The notes under the pieces are model-generated. The model was given only the letters and a program-made list of their open reading frames with translations, was not told where the DNA came from and ran no database searches. Shown here piece by piece: positions 1-10,433 of a stretch of 64,000 nucleotides of DNA. Both the position numbers and the translations under genes were made by a program. The stretch covers positions 12,299,501 to 12,363,500 of the forward strand of contig JAPVLO010000001.1 of the NCBI GenBank assembly GCA_027257055.1. Direction: 5' to 3'. Source of the DNA: Cephalopachus bancanus. Taxonomy: Eukaryota; Chordata; Mammalia; Primates; Tarsiidae. How positions within the stretch are numbered: the stretch's first letter is position 1; the number at the start of each line of letters is the position of its first letter.

Positions 1-214
1 AAAATACACCATTGGTGTATCACAGCTCTAAAAGCTTGATAGTCACGCTAGGAAAGTAATCTGACACTTGTTTGATAAAATGAAAAGTTGCTCAGCCTTA
101 GACACTTTGATGAAGCTGAAATAGTTTTTAAGTAAATATACTCCATATTATGTAGCACTGCTAGATTGCATTCTTCCAATTAGATAGCTGAGCAGAAATG
201 TGTTGTCCTCTTCT

Positions 215-293
215 TCATTTTTTATTTTGTTCAGAAATGGGGTCCAGCTCTGCTGCCCAGGCTGGAAGACAGTGGTGTGATCATATTCTTCTT
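215..293 (-). repeat. short Alu/7SL-like fragment
   Basis: The stretch resembles the 3' part of an antisense Alu: a T-rich start, then a match to the CTGCTGCCCAGGCTGG block and GTGGTGTGATCA. Only about 80 bp are recognisable and no target duplication was found. It is an old or heavily eroded fragment. Confidence 0.4.
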
Positions 294-919
294 TTCTTTG
301 GGGGTTTTGGGGACCATTAGTCATTGCTCTCAACTGATGCTGGAAACTGATATGAATGAGAGGACAATGAAAATGGGTAATTATAAAGTAAAGGTGAAAC
401 ATATCTAGAGAAGCAATGGTGCTTTCAAAAGTAAGCATTTTTTAACTATAAAAATGTTTCAGATCATTCTTAGGCTTTTAAAATTGTAAGCACAAACAAC
501 TTATAGATTTATAAATAGATTTCACACCACACCCGTATGCGCATTAAACACTACACAATGTCTAAAGTTGTCTAAACTATTTCTTACTATCAATAAGCTC
601 AGTTACACAAATGACATTAGTGCATCCATGGTAACCAATGTACATTAATGGGTCAATTTAAAAGACAAATAGCTTGAATCAAAGTGAAATTGAAACGATT
701 TAAAAAACAAAATGCCTGGCTATAAAGCCTGTAAAGTAATGCCCAGTACTTTTTTGAAAAAGTCAAAGTAAATTATTACAATTTAGGGGAAAATAGAAAC
801 AATAAAAATTATGAAACTTAGGGCTCAAAGAATTTGATCAAGTTTTTAAACAGACTTTTTAGAGAAAATAAGATGTATATTTGAGGTGAATGAGTTTCAC
901 AGAGGTGGAAAATATTAAG
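294..919. other. unassigned AT-rich stretch
   Basis: No gene, RNA or recognisable repeat seen. Ordinary AT-rich intergenic sequence with short A and T runs. Confidence 0.5.
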
Positions 920-930
920 AACTTGCCTCA

Positions 931-1230
931 GCCGGGCTCGGTGGCTCAGCCTGTAATCCCACGCCTTGGGAGGCTGAGGTGAGTGGACTGCCTGAGCCCG
1001 CGGGTTCCAGACCAGCCTGGGCAACTTGGTGAGACCTCATCTCTACAATAAATAAAAAATTAGCCGAGTGTGGTAGCACGCACCTGTAGTTCCAGCTACT
1101 TGGAAGGCTGAGTTGGATGGATCACCAGAGCCCAGCAGGTCGAGGCTGCAGTGGCTGGGAGTGGCCACTGCACTCCAGTCTGGGCGACAGAGTGAGACTC
1201 CAACTCAAAAAAAAAAAACAACAAAAAAAA
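931..1230 (+). mobile_element. full-length Alu (lineage-specific subfamily)
   Basis: Dimeric 7SL-derived SINE, mobilised in trans by L1. The left monomer begins GCCGGGCTCGGTGGCTCAG, a linker with AATAAATAAAAAATTAGCC joins the monomers, and the right monomer ends ACTCCAACTC followed by an interrupted A tail. An 11-bp target duplication, AACTTGCCTCA, lies at 920-930 and again just after the tail at 1230-1240. The intact duplication and clear consensus indicate a relatively young copy. Confidence 0.95.
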
Positions 1231-1400
1231 ACTTGCCTCATGGCTGTTGAATGGCAACGAATCCATTCCCTTTCTTACCGGAATCTGGACATAGTAATGT
1301 TGACTTTATCCACATGAGATATTAACGTACCATGGGAAAAATTTTTTTAAAAATCAAATACATCAAGAATAAGAACAAAAGCTGACTATGTGCTGTTGTA

Positions 1401-2054
1401 GTTGGTACTGAACTTAATCATACTTTGGGAGTGAAAGAGATAGATACAAAAAACTGAATAATCAAGTTTGTAGTAAAGATCTTCCGCACATTGATGTCGA
1501 GAAACCAATAGTCCCACCACAAGTTCTTCAGAGTAAAGCTACTCCCAACACTTCTGTCAAGTGGAATGACTTGTCCACAGTTGAAGGATGCTTTTGCAGT
1601 TGAACATGATCGTGTCAGCCTAATTTATGTCCCCAGAGTCTACGAAGCACCATGTTTGAAAGAATTCAGAACACATGACCACCCACAAGGCAGTAATCAC
1701 ATTATTCCCAACAATATTCAATTTTCTCTGTCTAAATAACTGTTAATTTCCATAGCATAGAGAACAGTGAAAAAACTAAACTTAAAAATATGAAACTTCA
1801 ATGGGAAATAAATCAGAACTCCACACACTGACTGATGGTAATGTCATTTTATTTTTATTTTGTCAGCTAACACTTCCAGTCATAATAGTTATGAAATGAA
1901 TATGCTTGGGAAAAGTGAAATTCCTCACACTTCATCAAAGGTAGATTGACTAAGTATTTGCCTGAGTTTAAGAATCATTTGTACCCAGGACTGTTTTGAA
2001 CACACAAACTATGGAAACCCAGCAGGTCATGATTCTGGTAACCGGTTGTTGTAA
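1401..2054 (+). pseudogene. candidate degraded retrocopy, protein not recognised
   Basis: Three frames in succession give protein-like stretches without stops: about 17 codons from 1401, about 46 codons from 1454, and 47 codons from 1596 to a TAA at 1737. One more stretch, from 1866, runs 27 codons to an in-frame TGA and then continues open in the same frame to 2054. The residues are rich in P, H, D and E, which is unusual for random AT-rich DNA (for example KPIVPPQVLQSK and DRVSLIYVPRVYEAP). Simple 1-base frameshifts would join the first three stretches. I see no introns, so a retrocopy is the simplest reading, but no poly-A tail or target duplication was found and I do not recognise the protein. 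Chance open frames are a real alternative. Confidence 0.25.
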
Positions 2055-2720
2055 TGTTCTCTTTTACATAGTAAATGTTCTCCACACTTTAAATGTTTAA
2101 ACACTTTCTGTAACCTTATTTCACATGCACAATGGTCTCTAACAACTTTTATTAGATAATACTTGTTATACTACTTTTCTTGGCCACCTGATTTGATTCC
2201 TTTTGAAAATTGTTTATTTTCTGTTAGTACAGAGCTTAAATTTTTTAAAAGAAGTTTAGAAGTTCTGCTTTAGAATTTTATGATTTCTAAGCATTATGAT
2301 TGTGATATAAAATGAATAATGAATTTTCTTGATTCTTACCAGACCAAAATATTTTAATATATTTTTGGACAATTTTGGCCAGTGTGAATCCATGTGTCTT
2401 CATTAATAAGATATTTTACCTTTATAAATCTTTTCAGAAGTATAATTTGGCATTTATATAGAATATGAAAATTTTCATGAGCTGTTAAATTGAATTATTC
2501 ATATGTTAAAATTCAGAATTAAATCATATATTCTCCTATACAGAAAGAAACATTAGTAATAGGACACAAGTTTTAAAATAGTGCTTTAAGTATTTGTAAG
2601 ATTTGTGTAAATGCTCTAAACATTTTATTTTTAAAACATTCACATCAAAATTGGTTACAAAATTGATACTTCTGAAATATAAATATTGGACAACTTGCTT
2701 GAGCTCCATGACAACCTTAA
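2055..2720. other. unassigned AT-rich stretch
   Basis: Very AT-rich (many TTTTAAA and ATATTT motifs), no coding signal and no repeat that I can place. Confidence 0.5.
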
Positions 2721-2733
2721 AGATATGGAGAGA

Positions 2734-3048
2734 GTAGCCGGGCTCAGTGGCTCAGCCTGTAATCCCGTGCCTTTGGGAGGCTGAGGTGAGTGGATTGCCT
2801 GAGCCCGCGGGTTTGAGAACCGCCTGGGCAGCGAGACCTCATCTCAAAATCAGATGAAAATAAATCAAAAAATCAGCCAGACGTGGTATCGCACACCTGT
2901 AATTCCAGCTACTGGGAAGGCTGAGGTGGAAGGATCACCGGATCCCAGCAGGCGAGGCTGCGGTGGCCGGGACCGGCCACTGCACTCCAGTCTGGGCAAC
3001 CGAGTGAGACTCCAACTCCAACTCCAACTCAAAAAAAAAAAAAAAAAA
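2734..3048 (+). mobile_element. full-length Alu (lineage-specific subfamily)
   Basis: Same family as the copy at 931, in sense orientation. The 13-bp target duplication AGATATGGAGAGA occurs at 2721-2733 and 3049-3061. The 3' end carries a small expansion, with the unit CCAACT repeated three times before the A tail, a sign of slippage at the diagnostic ACTCCAACTC end. Confidence 0.95.
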
Positions 3049-3061
3049 AGATATGGAGAGA

Positions 3062-3426
3062 CATCAGAAGACCTGTGTTATGGACAACTTTTCAATCTAT
3101 TAGGAATGCTGTAATTCTGCCTGTTCCAATTTGGACTGAATATTCCCCCGAACAATGATTGCAGAATAGACATTTAGAACAAACTAAGAACTGCAACAAT
3201 TTCAAGGGCATAAATCTTTATTTTTCACAATGTCTACCCTTTTGCCATTTTAGTTTGAGTAGCTGTGGTCTCACAATTCATATACAAAAGCCAAACAAAC
3301 ATAGATTTGTTTGTGCAGAATTGAAGTGTCTGGGTGTTGCAATTACCAGTTTAAAATATAGAATAGTTTATACATAGTTTCTGTAAAGAAATAGCAATTT
3401 TATACTACAGTACTTGTAGTTAATGT
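3062..3426. other. unassigned stretch
   Basis: No gene or identifiable repeat. An open 72-codon frame at 3159-3377 has no supporting features. Confidence 0.4.
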
Positions 3427-3444
3427 GTTTTATTATTTTCTTTT

Positions 3445-3703
3445 AAAAATCTTTTTATTTTATCATTTATTTTTAATTTATCTTCTGTCAAGGATGTGGG
3501 GTACAATTCAGAATTAGATATACAAGTGATTATCGGATAGGTAAAGTTTAGGCCTCCCTTTGGTCCCATTTCGCCTGGTTTGAGGTCAGGTACCCTTAGG
3601 GACATTGTATGCCTCCTTCCCCGGAAGTTTCCTGCACTGCCAATCCTTTCTTATAATATTGTGATTAATGTTAAGGGTCTGCTTATGAGTGAGAACATGA
3701 GTT
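3445..3703 (-). mobile_element. 5'-truncated L1, 3' end only
   Basis: Antisense L1 3' UTR tail. After T-rich sequence it reads GATGTGGGGTACAATTCAG, the same end found at 12440, 47489 and 60358. It continues into GTGAGAACATGAG, which matches the end of L1 ORF2. A perfect 18-bp target duplication, GTTTTATTATTTTCTTTT, lies at 3427-3444 and 3704-3721. This is a clear target-primed insertion, severely 5'-truncated and non-functional. Confidence 0.9.
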
Positions 3704-3721
3704 GTTTTATTATTTTCTTTT

Positions 3722-4929
3722 GAAGAAAATACACAAACTGTTAAGTGCATAATGAGTGTTTTCTGAACTCATTAAAGTTTTAAGTGTGCTGCCCTGCTTG
3801 GTTAGAATACCTGTTTATGACTGTATAAATGCTTGAGATTTGACCATGCATTTTGCAAACAGTGTTGACAAAAAGCATTGCTGCCTTGTCTCTCCAGAAC
3901 CTCTGTTGGTGAGTACTGGATTCTGCATTTGTTGAACTCATATGTTTTGCCTTTGGTTTATGACTGCTTCTATAAATAGCAAAAAGTTTAACTTACCTTG
4001 TTGTCATGTGTTTTACTTATTTATATAGGCATATTTAATCAAATATGTCTTATATAGGCTTAACACTTAAACAAAGTTTAAAATAAATGGCAATCAACTT
4101 TGCACATATTAAATGTTAGTCTTTGTTGAGTACATAGGCAAATTTAGATAAAGGATATGAATATAGAGTTATAATAAATGTGGGTTTCAAGAACATTATT
4201 TTAATGAACTGTTTTCTTACTGGAGAAAGACTGAATTTTTAATAACTTATTCTCAACATTTGTTGGCAATTTTCTTCTTGAAGCACTTCTCTTAATGGCA
4301 CGGCATTATTTGACATTAAGCAAAGCATAGAATATTTGTTTGAATACACACATTTGTACCTATCTAGCGTTTTCAAGTATTTGATTTACATAGTTTAAAT
4401 GCCTCTGCAGGTACAGAGAAGTAAGTGAACATGAAACTGTGGCTTTAACCAATGACAACTTTTCAGAGAAAAGGGTGGCATTGCTATAGCAAGGGACTTG
4501 CTAAATTGAATAAACATATATTTCTAGTTTGAGGATTAGCCAACTGTTCATTTTATGGCTTTTGTGCATTAACTACCAATCACACTTATCTTTCACAGAA
4601 GTGACTAGTGACTAAAAGACATTATAGAGACCTGTCTGTGGCTTTGACATTATTAGGCAGATGGTCTGGTGTAAATAGAGAGGATCCAATTAGTCCCTTT
4701 GATTTGCATATTTTTTAATAAAGGTCGTTTTGTGTAACAATGAAGCATATTCTACAGATAGAATATTCGATAAGAGGATTTATGTTGAGTTAAATTACTT
4801 TCTTTATTCTTCTTAATTGAATGAGTAAATCAGATGTAGCAAGGCTTTATGCCACAGCCTCTTCCTGTGCTCTGGCCCACATAAGGAATATATAAAAGTA
4901 TACGGTTGTAATATTCTTACACTTTGTGT
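3722..4929. other. unassigned AT-rich stretch
   Basis: No gene or confident repeat assignment. The later part may include further decayed L1 sequence running into the ORF2 relic that follows. Confidence 0.4.
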
Positions 4930-7900
4930 TTATATGAGATAAATGTAAATGGTTTAAACATCCCAATTAATAGGCAGAGATTATAAGAATGGACTAAAAT
5001 GCAAGACATAATTATGTGCTTCTTACAAGAAACACATTTTTAATACACAAATCATTTAAAGTAAGAAGAATAAAATTGTATGCTATCATATACTGAAAGT
5101 TTGTGTTCTCCCACAAAAGTTCATATATTTAAACCTATTCCCCAGAGAGATGATATCTGGAGGCAGGGTCTTTGGGAGGTAATTAGAGGGTTATGATTGG
5201 GTCATGAGGATGATATCCTAAGAATGGGATTCATACCTTTGAGAAAGGAGGAAAAACATATTTGTTTTTCTCTGCCATGTGAGGTTGCAACAAGAAGATG
5301 GCTGCCTGCAAGTCAAGAAGAACACCCTCTTTAGACACCAAATCTGAAAGTACCTTGATCTTGGACTTCCCAGCCTCCAGAACTTTGAGAAATAAGAGTC
5401 TGTGGTTTAAGTCACCCAGTCTATGGTATTGTTTCATAGCAGCCTGAACTGACTGAGATATATTGTAGCACTAATCAAAAGAAAGCTGAGTGGCTAGATC
5501 AGTAAGAGAAATAACAGTAGTTTTTAAATAAAGGAATATTACCAGGGATAAAGAGAATCATTTAATAATGATAAAATGACTGATTTATTAGAAGCATATA
5601 ACAGTTATAAATGTACACTGAAAATATAAATTCTAAGTGAAAAGGTAAAACTGATAGCATTAAAAAAAGAAATATAAAAATCCACACTTATAGCTACACG
5701 TTTCAATGCCCATCTCTCAGTAATTGATAGAATAGATAAACAATGGGAATATAAAGGATTTCAATGACTCTATGAATCATCTTGACCTAAGTAATATTTA
5801 TAGAAACTCTACATGAAAACAGCAAGATATGCACTGGGAACACTTACCAATATAGACCATATTCTAGACCATAAATTAATACTTAATAAATTTGAAATGA
5901 TTCAAGTAATATAGAACATACTTGCTGATGCATTGGGATTAAATTAGTCATCAATAACATAAAGATATTTCAGTAATCTCAAAACATTTAAACAACAAAC
6001 CACAGACATCAAAATAATCCATAGGCTAAAAGAATAAGTCAAAAGGAATAAACAATGTTAAACTAAAGTGAAAAGAATTAGCATTTGTGAGATGCAGCTA
6101 AAACACAATTTATTGGGGAATTTATAGTCATTGTGCATGTGTGTGTTTCAAATCCATTCAAATTCATGCTCTTGGTTTTTACTGTAAAATATTAGAAAAA
6201 TAAGAGAAAATTAAACCTAAATGAAGATGAAGAAATAAAATCATAACTGCCATGATACAAATGAATAACATAGAAAATAGAACAAGGGAAAAATCAATAG
6301 GACCAAAAGTTCTTTGAAAAGGTCAATAAAATTGATAAAGCTAGACCAATTTAGAGAGAAAAATAAAGAAGTCACAAATTACTGTATTGGAAATGGGAGC
6401 AGTAACCTCTCTATACATTCTAAAGATGTTAAAAAATAATAAAGGACTATTATGAACAGCTTTATGCCAATACTTTTGACAGCTTGTATAAAATGGATAA
6501 AATTATTTGAAAGACTACCAAAACTCTCTCACACAAAAAAATGAATAACATGAATATATCTATTAAAGTAATTTAACTTGTAGTAAAAATATTGTCTCAA
6601 AAATTTTAGGCCATGATATCTTAACTCATGAATTCTAGCAAACATTTAAGAAGTCATTCCAATTTTACACAAATTATTACAGGAAAACAAAGTAATAAAA
6701 TAGTTACCAATGTGCTCTTTGAGGTCTTGTTCAAAAATTGGAGCATTCAAATTTGTTAAAGTGTCACTTACGAATTAATATATGAATTCAGTGCAATGCC
6801 AATCAACAATCTCAGCAGATTTCAAATGAATCAACAAGTTGATTCTAAAATCTATATGAAAATGCAAAATACCTAGGGTACAAAAAAAAGATTTTGAAAA
6901 AGAAAAACTATATTTTAAGGCGTATGCTATCTGACTTTAAGATTTGTTCCAAGCTACAATACATCAAAACAGACAGCATATTGTTAGTGAAAATTTTTGC
7001 AAGTAGTTCAATGGAACAGTACAAAGTCCAGACACAGATCCACACATATGGTCAATTGATTTTTATAAAAGATGCAAATAAACTCAGTGAAGAAAGGATA
7101 GCCTTTCAAAATATGAAACAGACAATTGGATATTCATATTTCCTTGGAGCAAATGCAAAATTAAATCTAAATGATCATAGATCTAACTGTAAAATCTAAG
7201 ATTATAAAACATTTGGAAGAAAACATAGGAGAAAATCTTTGAATCTTAGATCAGACAAGGATTTCTGAGACATGACACTAAAGGTATAATACATAATAGA
7301 AAAAATATAAAAGGAATATCATCAAAATTAAGAAGGTACATTCTTTGAAATTTGCAATTGAAGAATAAAAATATGAGCTACACATTTAAAGGAAAATATT
7401 TGTAAAGTACATTTTTAAGTAAAAGACTTGTATTTTGAATATGTAAAGAACTCTCAAACTCAACAAGAAATCAACTATCCAATGCAAAAGTAGGCAAAAA
7501 AAAAAATTGAATAGATACTTCATAAAAGAAGATATACAGGTGGCAATTGAGCCTATAAAAATAAGGTCAACATTATTAGTCAAGAAGGAGGTGAAATTAA
7601 AACTACAGTGGGATACTATTGTATGTCTACTAGAATACCTAAAATAAAAATGATCTTAACATATTACATTCTGGCAAGAATATAGAGAAACCAGAATCTT
7701 CATACTAAGCTGGTGGGAAGGTAAAAAGGTTTAACAACCTTGGAAAACTGTTTGGCAGTTACTTAAACTGTTAAATTTAGTTCTATCATCTGACCTAGCC
7801 ACTCTACTGCTAGGCATTTACCTAACAAATATGAAAACATACATCCAAATAAAAATGTAATATGACTGTTCAGAGCAGTGTACCTTATTTGTAATAACCA

Positions 7901-7945
7901 ACAAGCAACGCAAATGTTAATCAACAGATAAATGAATAAGCACAT
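4930..7945 (+). mobile_element. old L1M ORF2 relic, internally deleted
   Basis: Decayed LINE-1 second ORF (endonuclease plus reverse transcriptase). The order of recognisable blocks follows L1 ORF2: the endonuclease part (AATGGACTAAA..., CTCTCAGTAATTGATAGAA), the linker (GGTTCTTTGAAAAG-like), then the C-terminal region (CAATGCCAATCAAC onward) and the 3' block GGCATTTACCTAACAAATATG and ATCAACAGATAAATGAATAA. An MLT1-like LTR interrupts it at about 5081-5461. Around 6690-6780 the text jumps from the pre-polymerase region to the region after it, so the catalytic core of the reverse transcriptase is missing. Many stops; not functional. Confidence 0.85.
5081..5461 (+). mobile_element. solo LTR, ERVL-MaLR (MLT1-like), inside L1
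   Basis: Begins TGCTATCATA and carries MaLR LTR landmarks: GGAGGCAGGGTCTTTGGGAGG, CTCTGCCATGTGAGG, CTTGATCTTGGACTTCCCAG and CCTCCAGAACTTTGAG, with an AATAAGAGT polyadenylation-like site. It ends near CTGACTGAGATA. ATTGTA occurs on both sides (5075-5080 and 5462-5467) as a short target duplication, and L1 ORF2 text resumes directly after it. A solo LTR with no internal region. Confidence 0.8.
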
Positions 7946-8009
7946 GTGATGCTCCCAGAAGTTGGTCTGTGGCTGCTGGCTATAAGCCACTAACCCCGAG
8001 GTTGCCATT

Positions 8010-8594
8010 TTTGTTTAGTATATTTATGAAGTTATTTGGATATTTAAAAATATATATATTTGCAGAGATTATAGGAAAAATTATACAGTGAAGACAAAGT
8101 AAAAAATTATCTGATGTGCAAAAAATGCGTGCCCTTTATTGAAGCCGGTCACCAAGGTCTTCAAATATAAAGGGAAACAGCAAGAAACAGGTTAAAATCC
8201 TTGAAATCACATTATAGACAACTGCATCTAAAAGAAATGGTGTATTGGGGATCTTATAATTTTACAAAATTTTCTGGAAACAAAAATCCTTTGAATAGAG
8301 AATCCTATTATGTAGTCTTTTTAAAAAAAAATCAACTTTCATACATGATTTAAGTGATAACTGAAATACCATGCTAAAATGCTAAAGTATTTATTGTGTT
8401 GAATTTAACAAAAATTTATTATGCTCAATTGTAACTCTGCTTTTGAGCTATGTTATTTTTAAAAGTCTAAAAACTAGACTGCCTTTAGAAAACTTAAAAT
8501 GGCATAGGACTGACTGCAGTCATTAAAAGTGGTGTTGTGATTTCTTATAATACATACGAAATTCTTCATGCTAATTATCTGACACATACCAGTA
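8010..8594. other. unassigned AT-rich stretch
   Basis: No gene or repeat recognised between the L1 relic and the Tigger element. Confidence 0.4.
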
Positions 8595-8923
8595 CAGTCA
8601 TATGCAGTGTAACAGCATTTTAGTCAAGACAGATCACAGATAGAATAGTGATCCCATGAGATTATAATGGCCCTGAAAAGTCTCTATTGCCTAGTGACAC
8701 TTTAGCCATTAAAATGTCATATTCATTACTCATGTAGCTGTGGTAATGCTGGTATAGACAAACTTACCGTCCGTCATCTGAGAGTCTAGCACAAACAATG
8801 TGCACAGTGTATAATACTTGATAATAAGTGACTATGTTATTGAATTCTGTATTTATTATGCCATGCTTTTTATTATTATTTTGGAGTACATTCCTTCTAC
8901 TTATTAAAGAAATGTTAATTGTA

Positions 8924-9482
8924 TGAGGTCTGACGTATAGGTTCGCAAACCATCCTAGAAAAAGTGCTACATTCCTCACTGCCAATTATCACTATGGTCA
9001 CCTTTGAAGTACTCCTTGAGAAGTTCTGCACTAATGCCAGCACCTAATCCACCTATCAAAGCAATTTGGGGACTCTTTTTCTGGAATGGCCATTAGATTT
9101 GTCATCATTAAAGTTGGACAATTAAGTTTGCGAACTTGCCACTGTGTGCTTACATTGGCAGCACTGTACAAATAATTGTATTGGATCACCCTTCCTACTC
9201 ATCTGATCTGGTCCCCAGTGACTTATTTTTTAACACAAAGATAAAGGAAATATTAAGGAAGACATGTGATGACATTCAGCTCATCGAGGGCAATATGACA
9301 ATGGCTCTGATGGCCATTCCAGAAAAAGAGTTCCAAAATTGCTTTGACAGGTGGACTAGCTGCTGGCATCGGTGCATAGCTTCCCAAGGGGAGAACTTTA
9401 AAGGTGACCATACTAATACTCAGCAACAAGGTATGTAACACTTTTTCTTGTATGAATTCCTGACCTTAATTGTCAGACCTCA
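8924..9482 (+). mobile_element. mariner-derived element with inverted duplicate 3' end, copy 1
   Basis: A 559-bp element flanked by TA (8922-8923 and 9483-9484), inserted within the Tigger copy. The outer ends are TGAGGTCTGAC... and the inverted ...GTCAGACCTCA. The left ~185 bp are an inverted copy of the right ~185 bp, both derived from the transposase 3' end. An internal 5' terminal repeat, GACAATTAAGTTTGCGAAC, starts near 9115. So the unit is [inverted 3' end][5' end - deleted interior - 3' end]. See the pseudogene entry for its coding remnant and the second copy at 26851-27417. Confidence 0.85.
9169..9438 (+). pseudogene. mariner transposase C-terminal remnant
   Basis: The frame shows the end of a mariner DDE/D transposase: HPSYSSDLVPSDLFF corresponds to the family block around the third catalytic Asp (PYSPDLAPxDFF in intact mariners). 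Then come FQNCFDRW and the C-terminal NFKGD. The N-terminal DNA-binding domain and the first two catalytic Asp residues are absent, so it cannot catalyse transposition. It stays open only because the copy is short; it is carried by the non-autonomous element. Confidence 0.75.
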
Positions 9483-10433
9483 TATAACAGCATCAGAAAG
9501 TTCCTTCAGGGAGGATTTCAGAAGGATGAACTGTTATCATAGGAGGTTACAGCTCTATGCATGTCATTGCCGCTGAACGCCTTCCAGTGGGACATGATGT
9601 GGGAGAGGAAGACAGTCATGCTGATGATCCTGACCCTGTGTAGGCCTAGGATAATGTGTGTGTTTGTCTTCGTTTTTATTTAAAAAAATTTAAACAGTAA
9701 AAAATTATATATGTTTGTATTTAATACAGGAAAAAGCTTATGAGATGAGGATATAAAGTGCTTTTCTACAGTTGTACAATATGCATTGTTTTAAGCTAAA
9801 TATTATTATACATGTTAAAAAATTAAAGCTTATAAAGTCAAAAAGTTATAGTAAGTTAAGGGTAATTTATTTTTTGAAGAAGGAAAAATTTAAAAATGAA
9901 TTTAGCGTAGCCTAAGTGTACAGTGTTTATGAAGTCTACAGCCGTATACAGGAACATCCTAGACACTGACATTCACTCACCGCTCACTCAGGTGACTCAC
10001 CCAGGACAATTTTCAGTCTTGCAAGATCCATTCATGGTGAGCATCCTTTACAGGTGTATCTTTTATTGATTTGTTTGTTTTAGAAACCAGGATTTATTTA
10101 TGTATTTTCTGAAAAGACAGAAAAACTACCACAGTGGGAGGGGACCTGAGGGGTTACCCTCTTTTGTATATTTTATACCATATTTTTACTGAATGTTTTC
10201 AATGTTTAGATATGTTCAGAGGCACAAATTCATACCATTGTGTTACATCTGCCTACAGCATTAGGACAGTCACATTCTGTATAGCTTTGAGCCTAGGGAA
10301 AATAGGCTATGACACACAGTCCAGGTGTGTAGTGGGCGAGACCATCTAGGTCTGTGTAAGTCTCGCAGAACAACGAGACCTCCTAACCGTGCATTTATCA
10401 GACTGTATCCTCATGGGTAAGCAATGCATGACT

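Larger units (their letters stand above)
8595..10433 (+). mobile_element. Tigger-type (TcMar) DNA transposon, nearly full length
   Basis: A non-autonomous-looking Tigger copy. The left end CAGTCATATGCAGTG and right end GCAATGCATGACTTTA lie beside TA dinucleotides. Internal landmarks of this family are present in order: ATAATACTTGATAATAA, TTCCAGTGGGACATGATG, GATCCTGACCCTGTGTAGG, AGCCTAAGTGTACAGTGTTTA, ATAGGCTATGACACACAG and CACCTCCTAACCGTGC-like text near the end. Without the mariner insertion at 8924-9482 it measures about 1.28 kb. Old and mutated, with no transposase frame. Confidence 0.8.

Noticed and set aside
9136..9438. An intact mariner transposase gene
   Set aside because: Only the C-terminal part is present. 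The DNA-binding domain and two of the three catalytic acidic residues are missing.
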